In this document: piece after piece, positions 44,122-55,752 of the stretch
How the letters are laid out: every line of letters begins with the position of its first letter
Numbering within the stretch: the stretch's first letter is position 1
NCBI GenBank assembly: GCA_030789695.1
Contig: CM061142.1
Coordinates: forward strand, 45,555,375-45,619,374
Direction: 5' to 3'
Origin: Scilla litardierei
Lineage: Eukaryota; Streptophyta; Magnoliopsida; Asparagales; Asparagaceae
DNA length: 64,000 nt
The notes under the pieces: model-generated
Database searches by the model: none
What the model saw: the letters and a program-made list of their open reading frames with translations, nothing else
What the model was told of the DNA's origin: nothing
Translations under genes and position numbers: made by a program

Positions 44122-46929
44122 TGTCACGCCCCGCTTCCCAAAAACGTGGAGGCGAAGCGTGAGAAGGTCCGCTCAGACTTGAAGCTACAAAGCTGCAAGT
44201 CCGATAAGCGTCAATCACTTTAAACTGCAAGTCCTTGCAACGCGAAACGAAACAAAGATAATAATAACGAAAAGAGACAAAAGAAACATCTCAGAATATC
44301 CATAATAATAAATCTCAACATCGCAGAAAAGCCACCAGGCTAAAATAAAAGAGTCTAAAAGAGGCCCAGCATGGCCAACGAAAGTACAAGTACGAAACAA
44401 AGAAATGGTGCAAGCACCGACAACTAACAGCAACCTAAAGCAAAAGCAAGTAAAATCAGTCTCTAAGACTGGTCTCCGGTGTCCTCGAACTCCTCGACGT
44501 ACGTAGGCTCGGGCTCAGCGTCAGCAAACACCTCGTCCTCAGCAACTGTCTCTGGCTCAGGGTCTAACATGTGACACCCAAAAGAGCAAGGGGCACATGT
44601 CAGCAAGTCTGGAAGACTTGTGCAAGGAAACTGAAAGTAGGTGAAAGTAAAGCAACCTAGCAGTTCTAGCATGATGCGATGACATGACAGTTAAAGTAAT
44701 GAGTGCAACAAGTGAAGTAAAGTAAAGTAAAGTACGAGCATGGCATGGCATTCACAAGACAAGTACAAGACAAGGAAAGTAAGCACCTCGTGCACAGAGA
44801 TTCCGTCTTTTGGCTAGAGTGGCTGCGCGGGCCAACTCCTAAGCTCAAGTGAACGTTTATCCCTACCCCTCCACGTGTGTCGAGCCAGGGCCTTACCCCC
44901 GAACGGGAATGCTCGCTTATGGAACACGAGCCAGGAAGTGTTTTGCCTTGCTGGTCTAGGGGTGCACCTAGCCAGTCATGGGAGTACAAGTACAAGTATT
45001 GTAGCGTGTGCTACCAATGCGACATTCAATGCATGGATGACATGATAAGACAAGTAGTAAGGCGTACAAGTAAAGAAAGTAAACGTGACAGTTTAGTATG
45101 CATGAGCAACAAATTTAAGGGTTGGATCTAGCTTCGTTGTCAAGCTAGATCAATTAGGTGACAGATTTAGTTTCGTTGTCAAACTAGATCAAGTAGGCGT
45201 CTAGCCAGCTATCATTTCACTGACTAGTCTCTTTTACGCTAAAAACAAGGAAGTGGCCTAAAAACATGGCCCTACACAAGAGTTGGCAAGTTTCACTTGC
45301 CTGTAACTATCACGTCAAGAAAACACCGTCCAACGAGTCCAAAGTCACGATTCCTACGTGCACAAGTCCACCGGCCTACATCCGTTTTATTAATCTTGAT
45401 TAGTGAATTCTAAAACATTTAAAAATACTTTAAAAATACTGATTTTTAGTCTTGCTTAGCATGCAATTGGGTTGGGTGTCCTAGGGGTGCAAAACGTTAC
45501 CTCAACACGACGCGAAAGCTACACCGGCGTCGGGTAGCGACACCGGGGGTTGGAATAAAAGATCACGCTCCAAGTCCAGATTCCAATTAGATTCCTCGCT
45601 GGAAATTTCAGAGCAAATAACTCGGGCGACGATTCCAGATTCCAAAGCTAGCACGTGCGACGACGGGCTACGACGTGCGACGACGTCGTACGCGGCAAGT
45701 CGTCGAAGAGAACGCACCAAAGTGGGGCCCACAGTAGTCCTAGGGACCTTTGGGGAACCCACAATACCTCTGGAGAACTTGGGGGGCCCACGGAGGCAAG
45801 TGGTGCGACGGATGCGGGGTTGCGACGAGTGGCTCTCGGTCGTACAGCCTCGGTGCGGGGAGATCTCTCGGTCAGACACGCTGGGGCGGCGCTGTGCAGC
45901 GTTGGGGGTGTGCAGCAGCTCGGGTACGGGCGTTTCCTTCGGTCAGACCGATGGGAGCGGTCGGTCGTGCGCTTGGAGAGCGGGGCGGGCGATGTTGCGA
46001 CGTTGCAACACTTGCAACGTCGATCGGTGCGGAGCAGCGGGTCGGTCGTGCGGGGTGCGGAGCGGGGCGACAAGCGGGGGTCGGTGCGGAGCGCTGTGCG
46101 GAGCGGGGCCTCGGTCTGACCGAGGGCCTCTCTCGGTCGGAGTGGGGAACGGGCGTGGGCGGCTGCTGCAGCGTGCGGACGGCGATGGATGCGGGGGCGG
46201 CTATCGGTCGGAGCGGGCGGATTGGCTTGGTTTTCTCGGTCAGGTCGAGGGCTGAACGTCGCAACGTTGCGACGAATCGTCACAACGTCCAATTTAAAGT
46301 TTGGAAGAGGCTAGGGCTAATTTCTTGCGAAAATAGGTCTTCCTAGGGGTTGCTTATATAGTATAGATGGGTTGACTTGGTCTAGGGCTAAATCTAATAG
46401 GATTAGAATATTAAAATAATTTAAAATTTGAATTCCAACTACTCCAACTCACCCTAGGATTTGACTTGGTCCAAATGAGCTGGAAATTTCCTCAAACATT
46501 CTTTAAAACGTTTAAAACTCAAATAAATTTTATTTGGCCGAAAATAATTTATAAATTAATTATTAAAAATAATATAAAACTTGTTAAAAATATAAAAGTG
46601 GTCAAATAAACTCCAAAAATTATAAAATAAATATCGTGGTGATCGTGGAGACGAATGTGAGCTAACTAAGAAGACGGATCTCAAATTCGACGTCGGACGA
46701 CGAAACTAAAAATAGAAACGTCTCCCGTCAAGAGTGAGAATCGTCACGTCTCATCGAGTAAGTGTAAATTGTGGAAAAACGACTCGAGAAGTGTCGTTCC
46801 AAGATAGTGCCACTATTTAATACTCTCAGAGACGTTCACAACGGCATATCACTCAAAAGTATTCACACACAAATAAAGTCTAAAATAAACACGTGCACGA
46901 ACAAAGTACAGCGAAAAGTGGTCATTACA
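44122..46929 (-). repeat. 3' LTR of Y (left copy)
   Basis: Begins TGTCACGCCCCGC and ends GGTCATTACA (plus strand). A GC-rich stretch (45700-46275) is packed with palindromes: 11+3+11 at 45998-46022, CCTCGGTC-T-GACCGAGG at 46109-46125 and an 18-bp perfect palindrome at 46257-46274. Long frames there on both strands are composition artefacts. Confidence 0.92.
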
Positions 46930-46967
46930 TCCTCCCCACCTTAGAATAAAGTCCGCCCTCGGACTTT
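46930..46967 (-). promoter_or_regulatory. Y polypurine tract with AGGG hairpin
   Basis: Minus strand: AAAGTCCG, loop AGGG, CGGACTTT (perfect 8-bp stem, 46967-46948), 5 nt (ATTCT), then AAGGTGGGGAGGA abutting the 3' LTR. The PPT is intact, which fits a recent insertion. Confidence 0.8.
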
Positions 46968-49732
46968 CTAATATATCTAGTCGCTCAAATAACTACCCCA
47001 ATCAAGTCACATTATATTTCAAACCAGGTATAGCTATTTCAAGTGCTTATATACGCACTAAGTAGTCAAACATTATCACTACTAACACGCATATATATAT
47101 ATATATATATATACATTCACATACATTATACACTTATACCTATTAAAGTCAGTCAAATCCATACACGTATCTCAATCACGTATATAAGCATGCACCCCTT
47201 ATATAACTACTACAAATAATATTTCAGATACTCATATAAGTATGATCTCGCACTAGCACATACAATCATTGCTTTACGTATAGATAGCTACCTATGCACA
47301 ACATCAAGGGTATACTACCCTCTAATATTCATCCAATACCAAACATCTCAACACATGTAGTCACACCATACCATTTTTAAATCAAGTGCACTATATCTAA
47401 TATAAATTCACCACTACTATAATTTCATAATATATATAGTCATTCAATGCATTCCATTATTTCACCATACATTCACATTACGTACGGTCCTATAACTGTA
47501 TTTACGACACGCCACATATATCATAGTCATCAATTCCTATAACTAAGCACATACTTACCCGTGCATGGTGCACACCCATACACGCTAACATTTCATCTAC
47601 GCATACCAATCATACCATTATATTACTAGCACATCTATGCACCTAGTTTAGCTAGTACACAAGCAAGTCCTTAGTAAATAACTATACCACAAGACCAACC
47701 CATATAACTATATACTGGTATAGCGACCCACAATCATGTGCGTAACACTACCAGGCATAAACACTTCTATCACTATACATACATCAAACATTGCTATATT
47801 CAAACTTCAGGCATACATTCAATATACTCAGAGTATACCCACTCAAGCTTGAGTGAAACTCAATACATGCATCAGAATATTCTATATACGTAACACGGCA
47901 TTCATATCTAGACCAATACCACTCCCCTATATATACATCTACCAATACAACCATATACATTCCATAGATCAATCACACTTAATATTTAGTCAGGCAATAC
48001 TCACGTAGTTCAATCATTCTATATACCATAATAATAATACAGACATCAGCACGCGTATTTTTATAATACACTCCCTAATACATGCATATGTATTCATCGT
48101 ATAGTCACTCACATGTAACATATATATTCACACCATAGCCTACTACCTATAACTGGTGTACCAATACCTATTATTATTATCACACCTAACATACATGTAG
48201 CTTCACCAGCATATTTCTTCAACCATTATAAGTATTTCTAATTACATACACAACTTAGATATTTCAACGCTAACTCTAATACACACCGGCATCCCTAGTA
48301 TAGTATAGCTATCCACACACCAAACTATAACTACTAACATGCAAACAACTTCACACATCACGAATAAATCCGAGTATATATATATAACACACAATAAGCA
48401 ATCATTAATATACCATGGGAGAGTGCACTCATTCAATCCAACATATGCGAAATTTGAAAACTGTCGTACTTCAAAAATTGAAATCCTCATCTGGAAAGAG
48501 ATATTTGGGGATTGATAAAACGTGTTGTTTCAAAATAAGTTTGGGTCGAATATTCATAATAAGAGAAAATGGTCTATTTGAAAAAAAAAATCATTAAAAG
48601 GGAGTAAAATCATTTACACGAATATTGAAGACGTAGTTTAGAAAATATTATACGGCAGTAATTCAATATAATGTTTGTGAAAGTCAAAGAAGGAAATCAA
48701 GTAACGGAAGGATTTAAACTCATGTTAAATGCTTTCAAAACTTTTAGGTTATGAAAAATTTTAAAATAATCAATATTGAAGCTGCTTTTCAAGGAACCAG
48801 GATTTGCAAAAATGGAGAAAAGAAAAAAAAACTGATTTACACATGGTCCTTAGCATACGAGCACAACGAACCTGATACAGTTATATAAAAATAATTGAAA
48901 TTCTATTTAGTCTCGAAATTTTTCTAAAAGCACGTAGGGAAAGCGGAAAGATAATATTAATAACTTGGTAGTAGAATTATCAAAATTGATAGTGAAGCTT
49001 TAAAATCAAATCTATGGAAGGTCCAGATTTAGGAAATGGTTTAGAAATAGTAATTTTACCAAACCTGAAATAAGGAAGACGATGAGCATAATATTGACTT
49101 GCGGGAAGCTGAAATCCCAAGTGACTTGAAAAGTATATTACAGTAAACACGACATATCGTTCGAATAACGCATATAAGAAGGGAAATTATGAATCGAATT
49201 GGGCAAGGCTAAAGTACAGTTCAGCAAGAAATTAATATATGAAAGGAAATATGTATTTTCATAGGTTCAAAAGTGTAGGCTGAAAAAAACATTATAAACT
49301 ATTATTCAAAAATTTCGACAATAGTTTTAAAAATTTTTAAATCAACGAGGAGCATGAAGTATAAGTATATTTAAAACTTAGGAAAGAGGAACTCAAAAAG
49401 AAAATACTTTCAGAAGGTTCAAGATTTGTGACGGAGAGATTTGAAATTGACGACGATTGTCATGAGGCGATCTCGAGGATCGAGGCAAGGAAAACGGTCA
49501 GATGTTCAAAACATACATACGCCTAGGATATGGCCCAGGAGAGTCTACGGGGAAAACTCTTACGGTCGACCAACTACAGATTAATAACTAAGCGCCAAGA
49601 CTTCCTAAGGAGCTAGACGGTAAAGAAATGCGTTCAGCTTGGTCCGAAATCGATGGACCCAAACGAATGACGAAAGGAAAGTCTAGGAGTCTTGATATGG
49701 TCAGGGGTAGACGGGGACCACTAAGGTAACTC
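46968..49732 (-). other. Y internal non-coding region
   Basis: 2.8 kb with no supported gene. About 47000-48420 is AT-rich with many TATA and CATAC runs, including an AT microsatellite near 47090. From 48420 it is A-rich on the plus strand. It replaces the pol of an autonomous relative. Confidence 0.55.
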
Positions 49733-49881
49733 CTACGACGATTAAATCAATTCTCGGCAAGGAAACTAATTAACAGTCTAACAATCAACCCTATTTTTGC
49801 AAACAATCATACGCCAGCAACCAAACATGTTTTAACAGGCCAGATCTAACTAAGGGAAGAAACAACTAGGTCGAGCGTTAC
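49733..49881 (-). other. Candidate 149-nt intron at the end of Y gag
   Basis: On the minus strand the donor GCAG/GTAACG follows GEVIAG-type codons, and the acceptor CGTCGTAG/G precedes text (GTTACCTTAGTGG) that lines up with the protease start of the Tekay element (ACCATTCTAGTG). Splicing would extend the frame by a few residues to a TGA. Homologous placement in two elements supports a real intron. Confidence 0.5.
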
Positions 49882-50407
49882 CTGCGATAACCTCATCCAC
49901 CGTCTCGCTCTCCACTGCCGTCATCAGGTACGCCTGCCTCCTCGGCTGCATGGCCTGCTGAAAAGCCTGCTTCTGAGGAGCGAGAGGTGCTCCACGACCT
50001 GCAGGTATAGGTACTCTCTGTTGTAACGGCTGTGTGGCAACGGGATCCTTCCAAGGTACCTTAGAGCTCGGGCACTCCTTCATAGTATGAGTAGGATCTC
50101 CACAAATCAGGCACTGGCCCAGCCTCTTCCTGCACTGTTTCTTCTCATGACCAGTCTTGCTACAATGATGGCACGCCTTCCGACTTGGCCCAGTTACTGG
50201 TGCTTCCTTCTGCGGAATTCTCTCCGATGCCTTCCGCAATTGATTTGCATGCCGACAATCCTTCTCTGAATGAGTAGCAGCACCACAAATCAAACACTGG
50301 CCTAGAAAGCTTCTGCACTGCTCCTTGATGTGCCCGGTCTTGCCACAGAAATAGCAAGTCTTCCGAGTAGGTCTGCCACCAACTCGAGTCTGTCGTCTTC
50401 TCGCCAT
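49850..50407 (-). CDS. Y mini-Gag: 185-residue protein with four zinc knuckles
   Basis: ATG at 50407 opens MARRRQTRVGGRPTRKT. Four CX2CX4HX4C knuckles follow: CYFCGKTGHIKEQC, CLICGAATHSEKDC, CHHCSKTGHEKKQC, CLICGDPTHTMKEC. Knuckles 1-2 and 3-4 are each like the double knuckle of the Tekay Gag, so the pair was duplicated. A Pro/Gln-rich linker and VESETVDEVIAG end it, as in Tekay Gag. The capsid domain is missing and the basic start is new. The frame is open despite decay all around. Knuckles of this type bind RNA; by inference the protein could help Y RNA enter particles made by a Tekay helper. Translation is unproven. Confidence 0.8.
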   Translation of the reverse strand: MARRRQTRVGGRPTRKTCYFCGKTGHIKEQCRSFLGQCLICGAATHSEKDCRHANQLRKASERIPQKEAPVTGPSRKACHHCSKTGHEKKQCRKRLGQCLICGDPTHTMKECPSSKVPWKDPVATQPLQQRVPIPAGRGAPLAPQKQAFQQAMQPRRQAYLMTAVESETVDEVIAGNARPSCFFP

Positions 50408-50530
50408 CTAACGACATAGAAAACGAACAAAATTTTAAACTCAATAGCTTAATGACTTAGATGTTGTAATTTATTTAATGGACATTCCGTTACTATCGTT
50501 GTTCCGTTAATTCGCAATTGCAAGATTCGA

Positions 50531-50546
50531 CCTGCATGGGCCACCA
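50531..50546 (-). promoter_or_regulatory. Y primer-binding site, tRNA-Ile 3' end
   Basis: Minus strand TGGTGGCCCATGCAGG, 8 nt from the 5' LTR, complements all 16 terminal bases (with CCA) of plant tRNA-Ile(AAU) as I recall it. Confidence 0.8.
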
Positions 50547-50554
50547 ACAAAACC

Positions 50555-53350
50555 TGTCACGCCCCGCTTCCCAAAAACGTGGAGGCGAAGCGTGAGAAGG
50601 TCCGCTCAGACTTGAAGCTACAAAGCTGCAAGTCCGATAAGCGTCAATCACTTTAAACTGCAGGTCCTTGCAACGCGAAACGAAACAAAGATAATAATAA
50701 CGAAAAGAGACAAAAGAAACATCTCAGAATATCCATAATAATAAATCTCAACATCGCAGAAAAGCCAACAGGCTAAAATAAAAGAGTCTAAACGAGGCCC
50801 AGCATGGCCAACGAAAGTACAAGTACGAAACAAAGAAATGGTGCAAGCACCGACAACTAACAGCAACCTAAAGCAAAAGCAAGTAAAATCAGTCTCTAAG
50901 ACTGGTCTCCGGTGTCCTCGAACTCCTCGACGTACGTAGGCTCGGGCTCAGCGCCAGCAAACACCTCGTCCTCAGCAACTGTCTCTGGCTCAGGGTCTAA
51001 CATGTGACACCCAAAAGAGCAAGGGGCACATGTCAGCAAGTCTGGAAGACTTGTGCAAGGAAACTGAAAGTAGGTGAAAGTAAAGCAACCTAGCAGTTCT
51101 AGCATGATGCGATGACATGACAGTTAAAGTAATGAGTGCAACAAGTGAAGTAAAGTAAAGTAAAGTACGAGCATGGCATGGCATTCACAAGACAAGTACA
51201 AGACAAGGAAAGTAAGCACCTCGTGCACAGAGATTCCGTCTTTTGGTTAGAGTGGCTGCGCGGGCCAACTCCTAAGCTCAAGTGAACGTTTATCCCTACC
51301 CCTCCACGTGTGTCGAGCCAGGGCCTTACCCCCGAACGGGAATGCTCGCTTATGGAACACGAGCCAGGAAGTGTTTTGCCTTGCTGGTCTAGGGGTGCAC
51401 CTAGCCAGTCAAGGGAGTACAAGTACAAGTATTGTAGCGTGTGCTACCAATGCGACATTCAATGCATGGATGACATGACAAGACAAGTAGTAAGGCGTAC
51501 AAGTAAAGAAAGTAAACGTGACAGTTTAGTATGCATGAGCAACAAATTTAAGGGTTGGATCTAGCTTCGTTGTCAAGCTAGATCAATTAGGTGACGGATC
51601 TAGTTTCGTTGTCAAACTAGATCAAGTAGGCGTCTAGCCAGCTATCATTTCACTGACTAGTCTCTTTTACGCTAAAAACAAGGAAGTGGCCTAAAAACAT
51701 GGCCCTACACAAGAGTTGGCAAGTTTCACTTGCCTGTAACTATCACGTCAAGAAAACACCGTCCAACGAGTCCAAAGTCACGATTCCTACGTGCACAAGT
51801 CCACCGGCCTACATCCGTTTTATTAATCTTGATTAGTGAATTCTAAAACATTTAAAAATACTTTAAAAATACTGATTTTTAGTCTTGCTTAGCATGCAAT
51901 TGGGTTGGGGGTCCTAGGGGTGCAAAACGTTACCTCAACACGACGCGAAAGCTACACCGGCGTCGGGTAGCGACACCGGGGGTTGGAATAAAAGATCGCG
52001 CTCCAAGTCCAGATTCCAATTAGATTCCTCGCTGGAAATTTCAGAGCAAATAACTCGGGCGACGATTCCAGATTTCAAAGCTAGCACGTGCGACGACGGG
52101 CTACGACGTGCGACGACGTCGTACGCGGCAAGTCGTCGAAGAGAACGCACCAAAGTGGGGCCCACAGTAGTCCTAGGGACCTTTGGGGAACCCACAATAC
52201 CTCTGGAGAACTTGGGGGGCCCACGGAGGCAAGTGGTGCGACGGATGCGGGGTTGCGACGAGTGGCTCTCGGTCGTACAGCCTCGGTGCGGGGAGATCTC
52301 TCGGTCAGACACGCTGGGGCGGCGCTGTGCAGCGTTGGGGGTGTGCAGCAGCTCGGGTGTGGGCGTTTCCTTCGGTCAGACCGATGGGAGCGGTCGGTCG
52401 TGCGCTTGGAGAGCGGGGCGGGCGATGTTGCGACGTTGCAACACTTGCAACGTCGATCGGTGCGGAGCAGCGGGTCGGTCGTGCGGGGTGCGGAGCGGGG
52501 CGACAAGCGGGGGTCGGTGCGGAGCGGGGCCTCGGTCTGACCGAGGGCCTCTCTCGGTCGGAGAGGGGAACATGCGTGGGCGGCTGCTGCAGCGTGCGGA
52601 CGGCGATGGATGCGGGGGCGGCTATCGGTCGGAGCGGGCAGATTGGCTTGGTTTTCTCGGTCAGGTCGGGGGCTGAACGTCGCAACGTTGCGACGAATCG
52701 TCGCAACGTCCAATTTAAAGTTTGGAAGAGGCTAGGTCTAATTTCTTGCGAAAATAGGTCTTCCTAGGGGTTGCTTATATAGTATAGATGGGTTGACTTG
52801 GTCTAGGGCTAAATCTAATAGGATTAGAATATTAAAATAATTTAAAATTTGAATTCCAACTACTCCAACTCACCCTAGGATTTGACTTGGTCCAAATGAG
52901 CTGGAAATTTCCTCAAAAATTCTTTATAACGTTTAAAACTCAAATAAATTTTATTTGGCCGAAAATAATTTATAAATTAATTATTAAAAATAATATAAAA
53001 CTTGTTAAAAATATAAAAGTGGTCAAATAAACTCCAAAAATTATAAAATAAATATCGTGGTGATCGTGGTGACGAATGTGAGCTAACTAAAAAGACGGAT
53101 CTCAAATTCGACGTCGGACGACGAAACTAAAAATAGAAACGTCTCCCGTCAAGAGTGAGAATCGTCACGTCTCATCGAGTAAGTGTAAATTGTGGAAAAA
53201 CGACTCGAGAAGTGTCGTTCCAAGATAGTGCCACTATTTAATACTCTCAGAGACGTTCACAACGGCATATCACTCAAAAGTATTCACACACAAATAAAGT
53301 CTAAAATAAACACGTGCACGAACAAAGTACAGCGAAAAGTGGTCATTACA
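50555..53350 (-). repeat. 5' LTR of Y (right copy)
   Basis: 2796 bp, nearly identical to 44122-46929; lacks 12 bp (GAGCGCTGTGCG region) present near 46091 in the left copy. Confidence 0.92.
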
Positions 53351-53355
53351 TCTTT

Positions 53356-54310
53356 ATTCTCGAAATCCTCGGTGTTGAACCGAGTTGGAGGATGTATATC
53401 CACCAGATTTGTTTCAGCGGTAGGCTTCAAGCTTGCCATATATAAATCTTGGAGGTGGCATAGAGTACAACAGACCCTGGACCAATGTCCAGTCATGCCA
53501 CATCTGTGGCATTTGTCTTCCCAGTTTTTCTTGGGAGCAGACATCTAGTCAGAGGTATTCCTCTTCCACGTATTCCTTTTCTTCCCCTCATTATTGTTGT
53601 TCTGGGGAGGAGCTCATGTCTGCTTCTTCGCAGCATTCCCCTTGTTGAATCTTCCTCTGTGCTTGTTCTTCATCACTGGGAAGAAACTATGTGAGCTTCA
53701 GGGAGAGGAGCAAGCTAGCAGGGCTTAGGTTATGAGTGGCCAGTAGGAGGTCTCTGTTCTGCTCTGCCATAAGAAGACAGGAGAGTAAATCAGAGTATCT
53801 TGTGAAATTGCGTTCACAATACTGTTGCATGAGAATAGCATCCTTCTCATGGAAGGATGTAAATGTTTTCTCTAGCATGCGAGTTTCCAAGACCTGTTCA
53901 CCACACAACTTCAGGCGTGAGGTGATGTTATGGAGATCTGAATTATACTCAGCTACGGACTTGAAATCCTGAAGTCGGAGACGTGCACGAGGGAGGATAA
54001 CATCTTTCTGATGTTTGTATCTGTCCTCAAGTGCTGTCCACAGTTCATGAGGGTATTCCACTGTTAGATATTCGACCTCCATGGTCCGATCAATATGTCT
54101 CCTGATATAGATAATGACTTTCGCCTTCTCTACATCGGAGACTCTAACAGTAGACGTCCTTTCATCAGTTGTCACAACCGTAGCTAGAGCTTGAATTGTG
54201 TGACTTATTCCCTGTGAGCGCAGATGGAATTTCAGGTCCAGCTGCCAGCTCAAGTAATTTTTTCCAGCCGCATCGAGAACATCAAAATCGACGCTCGCAA
54301 TCTTTGCCAT
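53356..54310 (-). pseudogene. gag: Copia B Gag
   Basis: ATG at 54310 opens MAKIASVDFDVLDAAGKN, then YLSWQLDLKFHLRSQG, YIRRHIDRTM and LWTALEDRYKHQKDVILP. The capsid frame stays open for about 200 residues to 53687, better than in copia A. A frameshift then moves the basic part, and the knuckle CHRCGMTGHWSRVC is intact at about 53460-53510 in another frame, followed by LYMASLKPTAETNLVDIHPP. The insertion of Y at 53350 cut it from protease. Confidence 0.87.
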
Positions 54311-54660
54311 TTATCTAAGCATGGAATACACATGAATTAATTATATGTCAAAAATCAAGACATGCATAGTAGTAAAACGAAAATTGTTGTGGGGATCGGC
54401 CGGTCACCATCAAAAATAATAAAAAGTCCAAAGTCCCTTATGTATTTCGAATTACGAGAAAATTAAAATTAAAATTTGGAAACCTTTGTGGGTCCCATCA
54501 TTAGCAATTTTCCTCCGTCTTCAGGCGAAGTATCTCCGGGCATTGGCTTTTACATATAGTTCCTCACTACATGTCATTATTGCAATGAATTTATTCTGAT
54601 AGCCGTTGGGATGGGAGAAAATTAATGCTAAATCCAATATTTTTGTTGTGAACACTGTGA
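54311..54660 (-). other. Copia B leader, uncertain 5' end
   Basis: Parallels the copia A leader (GGGGATCGGCCGG versus GGGGATCAGCCAG; TTTACATATAGTTCCTCACT versus TTTACATATATTTCCTCACT). A TGTTGTGAAC at about 54644 resembles the LTR start of copia A and the TRIM, but the rest of an LTR is not recognisable. Confidence 0.5.
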
Positions 54661-54749
54661 AAGAGAGAATGGATGGAAGAATTAAAAAGGTTAGTAGCAT
54701 CTCTCATTTTTATTCACTAATGTATATAGATTTATGATTTTACATAAAG

Positions 54750-55530
54750 GCACATCTATATTATACAACTTGAAATAACCTGTGCACATAGTGCACGCAG
54801 AAATAAAATCCTCAAGCACATGATGCGGTGAATGCGTGTAACCGAAAAGGAGTGAGAAGTGTAGGTGTGTGTGTCGGCATCGTTGGGGGTAAAAGGTGTG
54901 AAATCCGGAGGTTAAAATGCAAAAGTCATAGGGGATTATCGGGGAATAGACCAAATGGAAATCATGTAAATAAGGTGGGCAAGGGGTTTATTTTGGGTTT
55001 TATTAAAGGGAGTGGCACACTTGCAATTAAGAGGAAGGTGGGGGCTTTTTTCCAGGGGATAGGGGGATGGGGGGATGTGGCATGCCACATGGGACAAACT
55101 ATGTACACATGGGACAAAGGTGGAGCCCACACTTTGTCCCATGAGGACAAAGTGCTCTTTTATAATATAGACTAGAAATAACCCGTGCACACGGCACAAA
55201 AAAATACAGCCGAATAGGAGGCAGTGACCGTGCACAACCGAAAAGGAGCAAGAAGTGTGGGTGTGTCAGAATCGTCGGGGGTAAATTGGTAAACCCAAAA
55301 ACAGTAGGGGTTATAGGGGAAACAGCCCATAGGCCAAAGATGCAATTATGTGAGTTTTTTTGGGGTTTTTGCAAAGTGGGATGATGGGGATGGTAAACAT
55401 GCAAATATGTGAGAGTGTGTGGTTTTATTTAAAAAAGTTGATGTGACACTTGTCCCAGTCAGCTTGTGACTGGGACAAAGGATGCCAACTGGGACAAACC
55501 CAGTTGGATATCCTTATTTTGTACGATAGA
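54750..55530. repeat. Two direct copies of a roughly 400-bp repeat (unclassified)
   Basis: Copies begin GAAATAACCTGTGCACA (about 54769) and GAAATAACCCGTGCACA (about 55176). Both go on with ACCGAAAAGGAG, AGAAGTGTRGGTGTGT and GGGGGTAAA, and end in text with GGGACAAA repeats. Possibly a non-autonomous DNA element and its neighbour. No coding potential is seen. Confidence 0.6.
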
Positions 55531-55563
55531 TAATATTAAGAACATACCTCCTTAACATATAGT

Positions 55564-55752
55564 CTATATGTTGGGCAAGCCTAACTTGTTGTAAATAAAC
55601 TGCACACATGAACCATTAAGTGTCTTTGTCAAATAGCATGCAAGTGGATTCACTAAGGACATGTGTATGCTCTCCAAAATCTCTTCATCCACCATCATCT
55701 TCTGAGCAAAGCAATAATCTACCTCATTGTGCTTCGTTCTCTCATGAACTAT
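55564..55752 (-). pseudogene. Copia RNase H C-terminal scrap
   Basis: Minus strand reads VIVHERTKHNEVDYCFAQKM then LACYLTKTLNG and FIYNKLGLPNI, the conserved end of copia RNase H (HERTKHIEVDCHF type). This is a different copia family from A, B and N. It stops exactly where the CACTA terminus begins. Confidence 0.8.

Larger units (their letters stand above)
44122..53350 (-). mobile_element. Young non-autonomous Tekay-derived element Y, 9.2 kb
   Basis: LTRs are 44122-46929 and 50555-53350; TSD TCGTT/TCTTT (one difference). LTRs differ at about 25 positions by eye plus a 12-bp indel in 2.8 kb, so the insertion is recent compared with its neighbours. PBS, 8-nt LTR-PBS gap, PPT region and gag-end intron all match the Tekay plan, but there is no pol and no capsid. 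The only protein is a 185-residue zinc-knuckle polypeptide. Confidence 0.92.
15430..54660 (-). mobile_element. Ty1/copia element B, split into four pieces by nested insertions
   Basis: Minus-strand copia pieces lie in correct order: 3' LTR and RNase H (15430-16473), RNase H/RT/linker (27669-29268), integrase and protease (43275-44121), gag and leader (53351 to about 54660). The three gaps are exactly occupied by gypsy elements with TSDs. Similarity to copia A runs through all pieces. About 600 bp of integrase core present in A is missing between pieces two and three, so a deletion preceded the X insertion. The right-hand 5' LTR is not clearly resolved. Confidence 0.85.

Noticed and set aside
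45648..46346. Overlapping long frames (up to 214 codons) in the Y LTR, repeated at 52081-52767
   Set aside because: Composition artefact of the GC-rich palindromic block: several frames on both strands are open at once, with no domain or start context.
54644..54740. 5' LTR of copia B
   Set aside because: TGTTGTGAAC looks like an LTR start, but the following bases do not align convincingly with 15430-15697.
54750..55530. Helitron or MITE assignment for the paired 400-bp repeats
   Set aside because: I could not define termini, a CTRR end with hairpin, or a target duplication, so it is left unclassified.
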